NCBI RefSeq assembly: GCF_000374145.1
Contig: NZ_KB893653.1
Coordinates: 566,438-630,437 of the forward strand
DNA from: Neomegalonema perideroedes DSM 15528
Lineage (GTDB): Bacteria > Pseudomonadota > Alphaproteobacteria > Rhodobacterales > Rhodobacteraceae
DNA length: 64,000 bases
Direction: 5' to 3'
Of the stretch, positions 1-13,652 are shown one piece after another (within the stretch, counting starts at the first letter, position 1; every line of letters begins with the position of its first letter). Both the position numbers and the translations under genes were made by a program. The notes beneath the pieces were generated by a model that worked only from the letters and a program-made list of their open reading frames with translations, searched no databases and was not told the origin of the DNA.

Positions 1-15
1 GCCGAAATCGAACGC

Positions 16-339
16 ATGGGCGCAGCGAGCTTCGAGCGGCTGACGCCGCAGGAGGTCGCGGAGCGTCTGGCTCAGGGCGTCCGGGTGGTGGACGTGCGCG
101 AGCCGGGCGAATATGAAGCCGCCCATATCGAGGGCGCGGAGCTGGTCCCGCTCTCGACCTTCGACCCCGACGCCTTCCCGCCCGATTCCGAAGTGGTGTT
201 TCATTGCCGTTCCGGGGGGCGCACGCGGCGTCTGGCCGAGGCGCTGACCGCGCGCGGCTGGACTCAGGTGACGCATCTGGAGGGCGGCATCCTCGCTTGG
301 GACGAGGCGGGGCTGCCGGTGGTCCGGCCGGCGGATTGA
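16..339 (+). CDS. Rhodanese-like domain protein
   Basis: A single-domain rhodanese of 107 residues. Such proteins carry sulfur as a persulfide on one cysteine and act in sulfur transfer or thiol chemistry in the cytoplasm. The CDC25/rhodanese pattern DVREPGEY lies near residues 26-33, and the active-site loop HCRSGGRT (Cys about residue 64) is intact. The C-terminal GGILAW motif is typical of the fold. The length matches stand-alone GlpE/PspE-type domains. The start is uncertain because the window edge lies only 15 bases upstream, so the gene could be longer. A strong terminator follows it. The physiological substrate cannot be read from the sequence. Confidence 0.85.
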   Translation: MGAASFERLTPQEVAERLAQGVRVVDVREPGEYEAAHIEGAELVPLSTFDPDAFPPDSEVVFHCRSGGRTRRLAEALTARGWTQVTHLEGGILAWDEAGLPVVRPAD

Positions 340-347
340 GCTTGTCC

Positions 348-378
348 GGCGCAGCCGCTCCGGCTTCGCCTCGTGAAA
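348..378 (+). repeat. Dispersed intergenic repeat, copy A
   Basis: An intergenic element starting 9 bases after the rhodanese stop. Positions 350-378 match the reverse complement of 18443-18471 at 27 of 29 bases. It contains a short hairpin with arms AGCCG and CGGCT. Related sequences lie at 18435-18471, 50610-50635 and, more weakly, at 56370-56395 and 32600-32614. It resembles a REP-like small repeat family. Confidence 0.6.
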
Positions 379-393
379 TTCGGAGTTCTGGAG

Positions 394-424
394 AAGGCGG
401 GCGCCGCGGCGGCCCGCCTTTTTT
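394..424 (+). terminator. Rho-independent terminator after the rhodanese gene
   Basis: Nine-base arms AAGGCGGGC (394-402) and GCCCGCCTT (412-420) enclose a 9-base loop, with a T run to 424. This is a strong intrinsic terminator that separates the rhodanese gene from gltD. Confidence 0.85.
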
Positions 425-530
425 CGTGGTTTTGCGGGCGGCGCCCTGAGTCTCCGAGAAATTAGGTCAGGATAAGAGACTCAATTCTGAGGGGTCTTCT
501 GAAAAAAAACGTCGCAGGTTCGGAAAAATC

Positions 531-544
531 TTGATTTAGGTCAA
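531..544 (+). promoter_or_regulatory. FNR/FnrL-type site upstream of gltD
   Basis: The sequence TTGATTTAGGTCAA fits the TTGA-N6-TCAA pattern of the FNR/CRP family (FnrL in Rhodobacter), with one departure from the full TTGAT-N4-ATCAA consensus. Its left half also serves as a -35-like TTGATT, with a -10-like TTTTAT at 555-560 (18-base spacer). The gltD start is at 667. Regulation by oxygen or nitrogen oxides is inferred only. Confidence 0.4.
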
Positions 545-666
545 TCTTGCTGTCTTTTATGCGCGGGCGAGATCGCGTTAAAAAACGCGCCCGCAAGTTC
601 GCCGAGGCCGCCCCAAAAGCGACGCGTCCGGACTTCGACGGCTCATGGGACAGGAGACCAGCAGGC

Positions 667-2127
667 ATGGCCGGCCAGAAGATGTTGAAGTTCGTCTCGC
701 GCGAACGCCAGAGCCCCGACAAGAGATCCGCCGCGGAGCGCTCCGAGGATTTCGACGAGATTTATCGCGCCTTCGCCGCCGTCAAGGCGGAGGAGCAGGC
801 GAGCCGCTGCTCGCAATGCGGCGTGCCGTTCTGTCAGACTCATTGCCCTTTGCATAACAACATCCCGGACTGGCTCATGCTCACCGCCGAGGGGCGGCTT
901 GAAGAGGCCTATGAGCTCAGCCAGGCCACCAACAGCTTTCCCGAGGTCTGCGGCCGCGTCTGCCCGCAGGACCGCCTCTGCGAGGGCAATTGCGTGGTGG
1001 AGTTCTCCGGCCATGGGGCGATCACCATCGGCGCGGTCGAGAAATACGTCACCGAAACCGCTTGGGAGAAAGGCTGGGTCCAGCCGCCCAAGCCCCGCGG
1101 CGCCGAGCGTTCGGAAAGCATTGGAATCATCGGCGCGGGCCCGGCGGGTCTGGCGGCGGCGGAGCGTCTGCGGCGCAAGGGCTTTCAGGTCGTCGTCTAC
1201 GACCGCCATGACCGCGCGGGCGGGCTGCTGACCTACGGCATTCCCGGCTTCAAGCTCGAAAAACATGTGATCGAGCGGCGGATCGCAAGCTTCGAGGAGG
1301 CGGGGATCGTCTTCCGCCTGAATTGCGAGATCGGCAAGGACGTCAGCTTCGCGGATCTGCGCTCGCGTCACGACGCGGTGCTGATCGCCACGGGCGTTTA
1401 TCAGGCGCGCGATCTCGGAGGTCCCGGCTCGGGCCTGCCGGGCGTCGAGAAGGCGCTGGATTACCTCATCGCCTCCAACCGCAAGAGTTTCGGCGACGCC
1501 GTTCCCGCCTTCGACGAGGGCCGCCTCGACGCCAAGGGCAAGCATGTGCTGGTGGTCGGCGGCGGCGACACCGCCATGGACTGCGTGCGCACGGCGATCC
1601 GTCAGGACGCGGCTTCGGTGCGCTGCCTCTATCGCCGCGACCGCGAGAACATGCCGGGCAGCCAGCGCGAGGTCGCCAACGCCGAAGAAGAGGGCGTGAT
1701 CTTCGAATGGCTCTGCGCGCCCAAGGCCTTCATGGGGGCCGCCGAGGGCGGCGACCGCGTCGAGGCGATGAAGGCCGTGCGCATGCGCCTAGGCGAGCCG
1801 GGGCCGGACGGCCGCCGCGCGCCGGAGGAGGCGCCGGGCTCGGAATTCCTGCTCGAAGCGGATCTGGTCATCAAGGCCCTCGGCTTCGATCCTGAGCCGC
1901 TGCCGCAGCTTTGGGACGCGCCGGATCTCGAAACCACGCGCTGGGGCACGGTCAAAGCCGATTTCCGCAGCAAGATGACCAATCTGCCGGGCGTCTTCGC
2001 GGCGGGCGACATCATGCGCGGGGCTTCTCTGGTGGTCTGGGCCATCCGCGACGGCCGCGAGGCCGCCGACGCCATCATGGCCTATGCGGATCAGCGCGCC
2101 CAAGCCGCAGGCGTCGCCGCCGAATAA
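667..2127 (+). CDS. gltD: Glutamate synthase (NADPH) small subunit
   Basis: The beta subunit of NADPH-dependent GOGAT. It takes electrons from NADPH through FAD and passes them to GltB, which converts glutamine plus 2-oxoglutarate to two glutamates. The N-terminal cluster-binding region has cysteines near residues 48, 51, 56 and 60, and again near 95, 99, 105 and 109. An FAD-binding GAGPAG motif is near 156-161, and a pyridine-nucleotide GGGDTAMDC motif is near residue 300. The start MAGQKMLKF is preceded by AGGAG with good spacing. An in-frame upstream TTG at 547 would add 40 residues not typical of the family. At 486 residues the length is normal. gltB follows 114 bases later, so the order is gltD-gltB. 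Confidence 0.95.
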   Translation: MAGQKMLKFVSRERQSPDKRSAAERSEDFDEIYRAFAAVKAEEQASRCSQCGVPFCQTHCPLHNNIPDWLMLTAEGRLEEAYELSQATNSFPEVCGRVCPQDRLCEGNCVVEFSGHGAITIGAVEKYVTETAWEKGWVQPPKPRGAERSESIGIIGAGPAGLAAAERLRRKGFQVVVYDRHDRAGGLLTYGIPGFKLEKHVIERRIASFEEAGIVFRLNCEIGKDVSFADLRSRHDAVLIATGVYQARDLGGPGSGLPGVEKALDYLIASNRKSFGDAVPAFDEGRLDAKGKHVLVVGGGDTAMDCVRTAIRQDAASVRCLYRRDRENMPGSQREVANAEEEGVIFEWLCAPKAFMGAAEGGDRVEAMKAVRMRLGEPGPDGRRAPEEAPGSEFLLEADLVIKALGFDPEPLPQLWDAPDLETTRWGTVKADFRSKMTNLPGVFAAGDIMRGASLVVWAIRDGREAADAIMAYADQRAQAAGVAAE

Positions 2128-2142
2128 GGCCGCCGAATAAGG
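2116..2142 (+). repeat. 13-bp tandem repeat at the gltD stop codon
   Basis: The sequence GCCGCCGAATAAGG occurs twice at a 13-base period, with a partial third copy after it. The first copy contains the gltD stop codon. It looks like a local slippage duplication with no visible coding effect. Confidence 0.6.
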
Positions 2143-2241
2143 TCGCCGAACGAGATTTCAGCCGCGCCCTTCAGGCGGCGCGGCGATCCGATTTTCCCCA
2201 AGGGGCGGCGCGAAGCCCCCCTCAGGCTGAAAGAGACCGTC

Positions 2242-6804
<4,563 letters not shown>

Positions 6805-6831
6805 TCCCGCGCCGGTTTCTGCGAAGACAAG

Positions 6832-6860
6832 GGCGGCTCCCGCAAGGGGGCCGCCTTTTT
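6832..6860 (+). terminator. Terminator of the gltDB operon
   Basis: The arms GGCGGCTCCC and GGGGGCCGCC (one wobble pair) enclose a short loop and are followed by TTTTT at 6856-6860, about 30 bases after the gltB stop. Confidence 0.85.
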
Positions 6861-6880
6861 CCTCAGCCGCGCCGGACATG

Positions 6881-6905
6881 AAAACGCCCCGCCGAAGCGG
6901 GGCGT
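6881..6905 (-). terminator. Terminator of the PepSY gene, convergent with gltB
   Basis: The perfect arms ACGCCCCGC (6884-6892) and GCGGGGCGT (6897-6905) enclose the tetraloop CGAA. Read on the minus strand, the stem ends in TTTT. It lies about 50 bases past the stop of the minus-strand PepSY gene. Confidence 0.8.
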
Positions 6906-6954
6906 CTCGAATCCGGCCGGAGGGTCGGGAAGGCCGGAGACTTCGGCGCGCGCT

Positions 6955-7224
6955 TCAGCGCCGCTGGACCTGCTCGCCGGTGAGGGGATCGACGCGGATC
7001 TCGGTCTTGGCGCCCGAGGCGCTCACGAATTCGATCTCCCAATACCCATCGTCGTCCCAATTGGCTTCGTCGACGTAGCCGACGTCATGGGCGGCCTCGA
7101 CCTTGGTCAAAATCTCGGAGAGCTTCAGCGCGCCGGCCGGAGGCGGACGATCCGCGAGGGCGGCGGCGGGGGCGGCCAGAAAGGCGCCGGTCGAGAGAAG
7201 GGCGGCGAGAGTCGCGCGAGTCAT
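6955..7224 (-). CDS. Small secreted PepSY-domain protein
   Basis: An 89-residue protein with a clear signal peptide (hydrophobic LAALLSTGAFLAAPAAA, cleavage near ALA-DR). It is followed by one PepSY-like domain: a helix LSEILTKVEAAHDVGYVDEA, strands DGYWEIEFVSASG, and the ending VDPLTGEQV. PepSY domains are found in periplasmic or membrane proteins and are often proposed to inhibit peptidases or bind metals, but no role is proven here. The next gene, 7370-7621, encodes a paralogue with the same layout. The start ATG has an AGGAGCCTTG-type ribosome site. An intrinsic terminator follows. Confidence 0.8.
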   Translation of the reverse strand: MTRATLAALLSTGAFLAAPAAALADRPPPAGALKLSEILTKVEAAHDVGYVDEANWDDDGYWEIEFVSASGAKTEIRVDPLTGEQVQRR

Positions 7225-7369
7225 GCGTGCAAGGCTCCTGAAGCGCTAGGGGGAGGGAAATAAGGAGATAAGGAGGGGGCGCGCGCCTCTCAGTCCGGAT
7301 CAAGGCCGCGCCCGCCCCTTGGCGGGGGAGCCGCTCAGGCCCTTACGGGCGCCGGGCGGCTCCGCGACG

Positions 7370-7621
7370 TCAACTGTTGGGCTGGCCGGTCACGGCGTCG
7401 AGGGAGATGCTCCCTTCGGCGCCTTCGGCGTCCACATAGGCGATGGTCCAGGCCGCCTGATCTTCGTTCCACTCCACTTCGGTCACATAAGCGATTTCGC
7501 CCGTGGACTCGACGGTCTGGATGATTTCGGAGAGCGGGAGCGCGTTTTCAGGCGGCTCCGCGAAGGCGGCGGAGACCGAAAAGGCGCTGGCGGCGAGAGC
7601 GAGAAAGAGAGGGCTTTTCAT
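7370..7621 (-). CDS. Small secreted PepSY-like protein (paralogue)
   Basis: An 83-residue protein with a signal peptide (MKSPLFLALAASAFSVSAAFA) and a PepSY-like core: LSEIIQTVESTGEIAYVTEVEWNE, then AWTIAYVDAEG and SLDAVTGQP. It matches the 6955-7224 protein in length, order of elements and the tryptophan-centred strand, so the pair probably arose by duplication. The start at 7621 is chosen because AGGAGG lies just upstream and the signal peptide begins there. A longer frame to 7708 has no such support. An inverted repeat (GGAGCCGC and GCGGCTCC, 7327-7363) without a T run lies downstream. The function is unknown. Confidence 0.75.
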   Translation of the reverse strand: MKSPLFLALAASAFSVSAAFAEPPENALPLSEIIQTVESTGEIAYVTEVEWNEDQAAWTIAYVDAEGAEGSISLDAVTGQPNS

Positions 7622-7759
7622 CAAAGCCTCCTGTCTTGACTGACCAAAACGAGACGGAAGTCCCGTGTTCAGGAAGATGGGGGCGGGCGCGGAGAAATCC
7701 AGCCGCATGTCTGATTTGTAAGAATTCGCCGCCGCCGGGGCGCCGGGGCCTCCTCCCGT

Positions 7760-9223
7760 TCAGGCCGCGGAGGGAGGGGCTTTCTTATCGGGAATCCGCA
7801 CGCGGAAATGCGCGCCCTGCAGGCTCTCCATCAGCCGCACCTCGCCGCCATGGGCGCGCGCCAGATCCTGCGCGATGGAGAGGCCGAGCCCCGTGCCGCC
7901 TTTGCGTCCGCCGCTTTTGAAGGGCTTGAAGAGCGTGGCCTTGGCCTCGGCGAGCAGACCCGGCCCGTCGTCCTCGACGTCGATGGTCACGCCGCCGTCG
8001 CCGCGCCGCGCCGTGATGCGGATCAGCCCCCCCGAGCCCGAGCCCTCGATGGCCTGAGCGGCGTTGCGGATGAGGTTGAGCAGGATCCGATACAGCTGAT
8101 CGGGGTCGGCTTCGGCCACGGCCTCGGGCGGAGCGTCGATCTCATAGCGCGGCCCGCCTTTCTGCTCGTTCAGCTCGTCCTGAGGGGCGGCGATGGCGGC
8201 CACCTCATGGAGGAAGGGCTCCAACGGCAGACGCCGACGCTCCGGCGGGGGCTCGTCGGCCTTGCCGTAGCGCAGCGTTTGGGCGGAGAGATCCGCCGCC
8301 CGGTCGAGCGAACGCAGGATCTTGGGCGCGATCTGCTTGACCACGGGGTCTTGGCTGCGCTCCAGACGATCCGCGAGCAATTGCGCGCTGGTCAGGGTGT
8401 TGCGCAGGTCGTGGCTGATCTTGGCCATGGCCTCGCCGAGATCCGCCAGCCGCGATTTCTGTTTGAGCGCCGTGCGCAGCTCGCTTTGCAGCGCCGCGAA
8501 TCCGCGCTCCGCCTCGGCCATTTCGCCGCCGGGCGCGAGGGGTTCGCTGGGGAAGGGCTCGGCGTGTTCGGGATCGGCGCGGAAGGCCTCCACCCCCGCC
8601 GCCAGACGCCGCGCGGGGCCGCCCGCCAGACGCCGCGCCGCCAAACCCGCCGCCAAACCCGTCAGCAGCGCGAAGCCGAGCGCCTCCAGAAGATCCTCCA
8701 GCGCGGCCGCGCGCAGCCGCCGCTTGAGCGGCGCGCTCTCGATCACGGTGCCGGTGAGGAGGGAATCGGGCGGACGCGGCTGAGCCTGCACGAAGAAGCG
8801 CGGCGGAGCGTCGCCGATCAGCGTGCCGAAGGCGCGCAGCAGCCTTGCGCCTAAAGACTCGGTTTCAAGCTGGACCCAAAAGCCCGCCTCTTTCATCTCG
8901 CTGCGCCAAAAGACCTGCTCGCGGGCGCCTGCGCGCTCCAGAACGATCAGATCCGAGCTTGCCGCGTTGAGCAGCGTCACGGCCCGCCAGCCCGAGCCGG
9001 GGGCGACGGGCGCGGCGGAATCCGCGTCGCGCTCGGAGTCCATCTGAGGATCTTCGGCGAGGGTGACGAGCCATGCGGCGTCCACGCGGTCGCGCAGATG
9101 CTCCTCTCGGATCGTGAGCAGATGAAAGGGCAGGGCGAGGATCTGCAGCGCCAGAATCGTCGCGCCCGCAGCGAATCCGATGCGGGCGGCCAGATTGTCG
9201 CGAAGTCGCCGCCGATGGGCCAA
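7760..9223 (-). CDS. Membrane-bound sensor histidine kinase
   Basis: A two-component sensor of 487 residues. One transmembrane helix lies near residues 12-36, followed by a periplasmic region and a second membrane segment near 180-200 (LLEALGFALLTGLAAGLAA), then a HAMP-like linker. The H-box KISHDLRNTLTSAQ has the phosphorylated His near residue 269. The ATPase domain shows the N-box LLNLIRNAAQAI, G1 DDGPGL and G2 GGTGLGLSI. The HDLRNTL variant is common in alphaproteobacterial kinases. No response regulator is adjacent, so it is an orphan in this window. The start is uncertain: the frame opens at a TTG with AAGGA upstream. The signal and partner are unknown. Confidence 0.85.
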   Translation of the reverse strand: MAHRRRLRDNLAARIGFAAGATILALQILALPFHLLTIREEHLRDRVDAAWLVTLAEDPQMDSERDADSAAPVAPGSGWRAVTLLNAASSDLIVLERAGAREQVFWRSEMKEAGFWVQLETESLGARLLRAFGTLIGDAPPRFFVQAQPRPPDSLLTGTVIESAPLKRRLRAAALEDLLEALGFALLTGLAAGLAARRLAGGPARRLAAGVEAFRADPEHAEPFPSEPLAPGGEMAEAERGFAALQSELRTALKQKSRLADLGEAMAKISHDLRNTLTSAQLLADRLERSQDPVVKQIAPKILRSLDRAADLSAQTLRYGKADEPPPERRRLPLEPFLHEVAAIAAPQDELNEQKGGPRYEIDAPPEAVAEADPDQLYRILLNLIRNAAQAIEGSGSGGLIRITARRGDGGVTIDVEDDGPGLLAEAKATLFKPFKSGGRKGGTGLGLSIAQDLARAHGGEVRLMESLQGAHFRVRIPDKKAPPSAA

Positions 9224-9307
9224 GAGCTCTCATCCTTCCGAGCGGAGGACGCCGCCCCGCGAGCCTTTCGGCCCGCGCTTCGGCGCAGGCCGGGGCCGGA
9301 GAAGGCG

Positions 9308-9910
9308 TCAGGGCGTGGGAGTCGGCGCCGCCGGTTCGGCCTCAGGGGCGGGGGCGGGCGCTTCGGCCTCGGGGGCCGGAGCGGCTTCGGCGGCGGGCCG
9401 GACCGGAGCCGGGGCTTCAAGCGTCTCGATCTCGATGTCGACGGGCTCGATGTCGACGGGCTCGATTCCGGCGGGGGCCTCCACGGGGGCCGCAGGGGCA
9501 GGAGTCTCGGCCGGAGCCGGAGCTTCTTCGGCCGGGGCCGCCTCGGAGGCCGCAGGCGCGGCGGGAGTCTCGGCCGGAGCGGGGGCCGCGCCGGGGGTCG
9601 GCACGGCGCCGATCCCAAGATCCACGACCGGAGCGGGCGCGGCGGGCGCCGCCGCCGGAACCGTCGTCGAAACGCCGTCGAAGAGCGAGCGCGTCGTCGA
9701 GGAGGGCGAGGCCGCGATGGCGAGGCTCACGACGAGGAAGGCGGCGATCAGGCCCCAAGTGGTCTTCTGCAGGGCGGTGGTGGCGCTGCGGCCTTGGGCG
9801 GCCGCGTTGCCGCCGATCCCGAGCGCCCCGCCTTCCGAGCGTTGCAGCAGCACCGCCCCGATCAGGAACAGGACGACGATGAGCAGAACGATCATCAGGA
9901 CTTGGGTCAT
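9308..9910 (-). CDS. secG: Preprotein translocase subunit SecG with a long Ala/Pro tail
   Basis: An auxiliary membrane subunit of the SecYEG channel. Residues 1-70 are typical SecG: helix VLMIVLLIVVLFLIGAVLLQ, the conserved RSEGGALGIGG loop, and a second helix WGLIAAFLVVSLAIA. The remaining 130 residues are a low-complexity, acidic Ala/Pro/Glu tail that is far longer than usual. In the tail, a 15-base tandem duplication (9431-9460) encodes a repeated EPVDI. The tail should lie on the periplasmic side if the topology is standard. Coding of the tail is supported by the open frame and the codon bias. The gene lies upstream of the histidine kinase on the same strand. Confidence 0.9.
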   Translation of the reverse strand: MTQVLMIVLLIVVLFLIGAVLLQRSEGGALGIGGNAAAQGRSATTALQKTTWGLIAAFLVVSLAIAASPSSTTRSLFDGVSTTVPAAAPAAPAPVVDLGIGAVPTPGAAPAPAETPAAPAASEAAPAEEAPAPAETPAPAAPVEAPAGIEPVDIEPVDIEIETLEAPAPVRPAAEAAPAPEAEAPAPAPEAEPAAPTPTP

Positions 9911-10077
9911 GGCTTATCCGTGAGCGGGTTCGGCGGAGCGCGGCGGGGGGGCGCGGCGAAAGGCGCTTGTGTTCGGGCGAGCGGAGTCCCGCCCGTCCAA
10001 GGGCTGATCGAAAATCTTTGGCGCGGCTTGTAGCGCGGCGCCCCGGCCTTGTCGAGGAAAGTCTTCTCGGGAGCCGT

Positions 10078-10770
10078 TCAGCGCCCGCCTCCGAGGGCCA
10101 GCGCCCAGAAATTCGTCAGGGCCTGCGGCGAGGCGAGGAGCAGGGCGCGGGCCTCCAGATCGCCCGCGGCGGAGACGGAGGGGACGAAGGACTCCAGCCG
10201 GGTGCCCTGCAAGGCGGCGTCGGCCACGAGATCCACAGGCTGAAGCAGATCCTCGACCGCGGCGCGCAGAGCGGGCGGGGCGGCGCCCATCCGGCCCTCC
10301 GGGCGCAGCTTCAGCCCCTGCGGCGAGACGACGTAAGGAAGGCTGGCCTCGAAGGCCGAAGCCTGAACCCGCGCGCCGGGGCGGGGCGCGTGGCGGATCT
10401 CTCCGGCCAGATGGAAGGCGCGGGCGTCGGCGGAGAAGCGCGAGAGCGCGACGCCTTCGATCTGGAGCGCGCCCCGGGTGCGGCGGGCCAGCTCCTGCTT
10501 CAGGCCGCGCTCAAGATGGCCGCGGATCTGCGGAACCTGCGCGCGGCCCTCCACCTGAAGCCAGCCTTCCGGCCCCGCCGAGGGGCGCAGCCAGACTTGC
10601 ATCGGCGTCGGGGCGCCGAAGAGGTTCGGCGAGAGGGAGACCGGCGCGCCGCCGCCGCCGAGGAAGCCCGCGAGGGCGCTGAAATCCTGACTCCGGGCGG
10701 GCGCCGCACAGAGCGAAGACATGGACAGAGCCGCGATGAAGGCCGCGGCCGCAAGGCTTCTCAGCCGCAT
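10078..10770 (-). CDS. Secreted protein of unknown function
   Basis: A 230-residue protein with an N-terminal signal peptide (SLAAAAFIAALSMSSLCAAPARS). The mature part has a glycine-rich stretch (FLGGGGAP), then mixed alpha/beta sequence without recognisable catalytic motifs. Features such as WLQVEGRAQVPQIRGHLERGL and VDLVADAALQGTRLESF suggest a periplasmic or outer-membrane-associated protein with repeated beta strands, but I recognise no family. The start ATG has a perfect AGGAGGG ribosome site. It is transcribed divergently from the sugar-catabolism operon, with the 33-34 bp repeat array between them. Confidence 0.65.
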   Translation of the reverse strand: MRLRSLAAAAFIAALSMSSLCAAPARSQDFSALAGFLGGGGAPVSLSPNLFGAPTPMQVWLRPSAGPEGWLQVEGRAQVPQIRGHLERGLKQELARRTRGALQIEGVALSRFSADARAFHLAGEIRHAPRPGARVQASAFEASLPYVVSPQGLKLRPEGRMGAAPPALRAAVEDLLQPVDLVADAALQGTRLESFVPSVSAAGDLEARALLLASPQALTNFWALALGGGR

Positions 10771-10891
10771 GGAGATCCCTCCTGAATCCGGTCCGCCGCG
10801 CCGGGGAGGCGGGCGGGCTTTCGGCCAATATAAGGCGCGTCTTGCGGGAAAGAAGGCTCTCCTGACGGATCGGGCGCGCGGGATCCGGCCT

Positions 10892-11023
10892 CAAGCGCGG
10901 GCGGGCCGCTCTTCGCTTGATCCCCCAAGCGCGGGCGGGCCGCGCTTCGCTTGACCCCCCAGCGCGGGCAGGCCCGCGCTTCGCTTGACCCCCCAGCGCG
11001 GGCAGGCCCGCGCTTCGCTTGAC
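10892..11023 (+). repeat. Tandem array of four 33-34 bp hairpin units
   Basis: Four near-identical units begin at about 10892, 10926, 10959 and 10993. Units 3 and 4 each contain perfect 9-base arms, AGCGCGGGC and GCCCGCGCT, around a 2-base loop. Each unit ends in CGCTTGAC or CGCTTGAT followed by a C run. There are no variable spacers and no nearby cas genes, so this is a tandem repeat rather than a CRISPR. It sits between the divergent secreted-protein gene and the sugar kinase gene. Confidence 0.85.
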
Positions 11024-11047
11024 CAAAGCGGTTTGAAGGCATAAATA
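11019..11047 (+). promoter_or_regulatory. Possible promoter of the sugar-catabolism operon
   Basis: TTGACC (11019-11024) comes from the last repeat unit and matches a -35 box at five of six positions. An AT-rich segment containing CATAAATA (11040-11047) follows at about the right spacing for a -10. The kinase start is at 11160. The -10 match is only moderate, so this is a prediction. Confidence 0.35.
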
Positions 11048-11159
11048 TTTCTCAAATAAGGCGGTCGCGGCGCGCGGCGGCCCCAAAGGGGCGGCGAAGC
11101 GCGCGGCCTCCTTCAGGGCTCCGCCTCCTCAACAAGATCCGCCGCAGGGAGGATCCGAC

Positions 11160-12164
11160 ATGTTCATGATCTGCGGAGAAGCGCTTTACGATCTTTTCCT
11201 CGTCGAGGCGCGCCCCGACGGCGCCATGACCCTCGACGCCCGCATCGGCGGCTCGCCGTTCAATCTGGCGATGGGGCTGGCGCGGCTGAATCGGGCCGCA
11301 GGGCTCTTCGGCGGAATCTCCACCGATCCTTTGGGCGAGCGCCTGACGGCGCGTCTGGAGGCCGAGGGCGTGGAGCCGCGCTTCCTGCGGCGCAAGCCCA
11401 ACCTCAGCACCATCAGCCTCGTGGCCGCCGACGCGGCGGGCGTCCCGGCCTACGCCTTTTACGGCGTTCAGGCGGCGGACCGGGCGCTGACGCCCGAAGA
11501 CCTCCCCTCCGAAGCCGAGATGGCGGGCGTGAAGGCGGTGCATGTCGGCTCCTACGCTCTGGTGACGCCGCCCACCTCCGAGGCTCTGGCGGCGCTGATT
11601 CAGCGCGAATCTGGCCGCGAATCGGGCCATGAAGCGGGCCGGGCCTCCGGAGGGCGCTTCTTCAGCCTCGACCCCAATCTGCGGCTCAACGTGGAGCCGG
11701 ACCGCGAGGTCTGGCGGCGCAAGATGGCCGAGATCCTGCCGCGGATGGATCTCGTGAAGGTCAGCGACGAGGATCTGCGGCTGCTCCATCCCGAAACCTC
11801 CGCCGAAGAGATCGCCGCCGCATGGCTGGCGCTCGGTCCGGCTCTGGTGGTGGTCACGCGCGGGGCGGAGGGCGCCTTCGCGCTGGCCGCCGGGGGCGCG
11901 CGGGCCGAGATCCCCGCCGAGAAGATCGCCCTGATCGACACGGTGGGGGCGGGCGACAGCTTCATGGCCGCCCTGCTCGCCGGATTGGCGGAGACGGGGC
12001 GGCTCGACCGCGCCCGGCTGGCCGAAATCCCCTCCGAAGACTTGGCGGAGCTTCTGCGCTTTTGCGCCAAAGCTTCCGGCTTGACCTGCGCGCGGCGCGG
12101 AGCCGATCCTCCCCGGCGCGACGAACTGCCCGCCCTTTCGACCTCCACGCCGCCCCATCCATAG
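11160..12164 (+). CDS. PfkB-family sugar kinase, probable fructokinase
   Basis: An ATP-dependent sugar kinase of 334 residues. The N-terminal GGSPFNLAMGLARLN substrate-binding region and the PfkB signature DTVGAGDSFMAALLAG (catalytic Asp near residue 265) are intact. N-terminal CGEALYDLF resembles fructokinases and 2-keto-3-deoxygluconate kinases. It is the first gene of a run with zwf, pgl, edd, pgi and eda, which favours fructose phosphorylation feeding Pgi and the Entner-Doudoroff pathway. KDG kinase is the alternative. A Gly/Ser/Arg/Glu-rich insertion (about residues 147-164, with ESGRESGHEAGRASGG) looks like a slippage-expanded loop. The zwf start is 15 bases downstream. Confidence 0.85.
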   Translation: MFMICGEALYDLFLVEARPDGAMTLDARIGGSPFNLAMGLARLNRAAGLFGGISTDPLGERLTARLEAEGVEPRFLRRKPNLSTISLVAADAAGVPAYAFYGVQAADRALTPEDLPSEAEMAGVKAVHVGSYALVTPPTSEALAALIQRESGRESGHEAGRASGGRFFSLDPNLRLNVEPDREVWRRKMAEILPRMDLVKVSDEDLRLLHPETSAEEIAAAWLALGPALVVVTRGAEGAFALAAGGARAEIPAEKIALIDTVGAGDSFMAALLAGLAETGRLDRARLAEIPSEDLAELLRFCAKASGLTCARRGADPPRRDELPALSTSTPPHP

Positions 12165-12179
12165 GAGCCCGCCGAGCCC

Positions 12180-13648
<1,469 letters not shown>

Positions 13649-13652
<4 letters not shown>

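Noticed and set aside
10892..11023. Possible CRISPR array.
   Set aside because: Units are 33-34 bp back to back, without unique spacers, and no cas genes are present.
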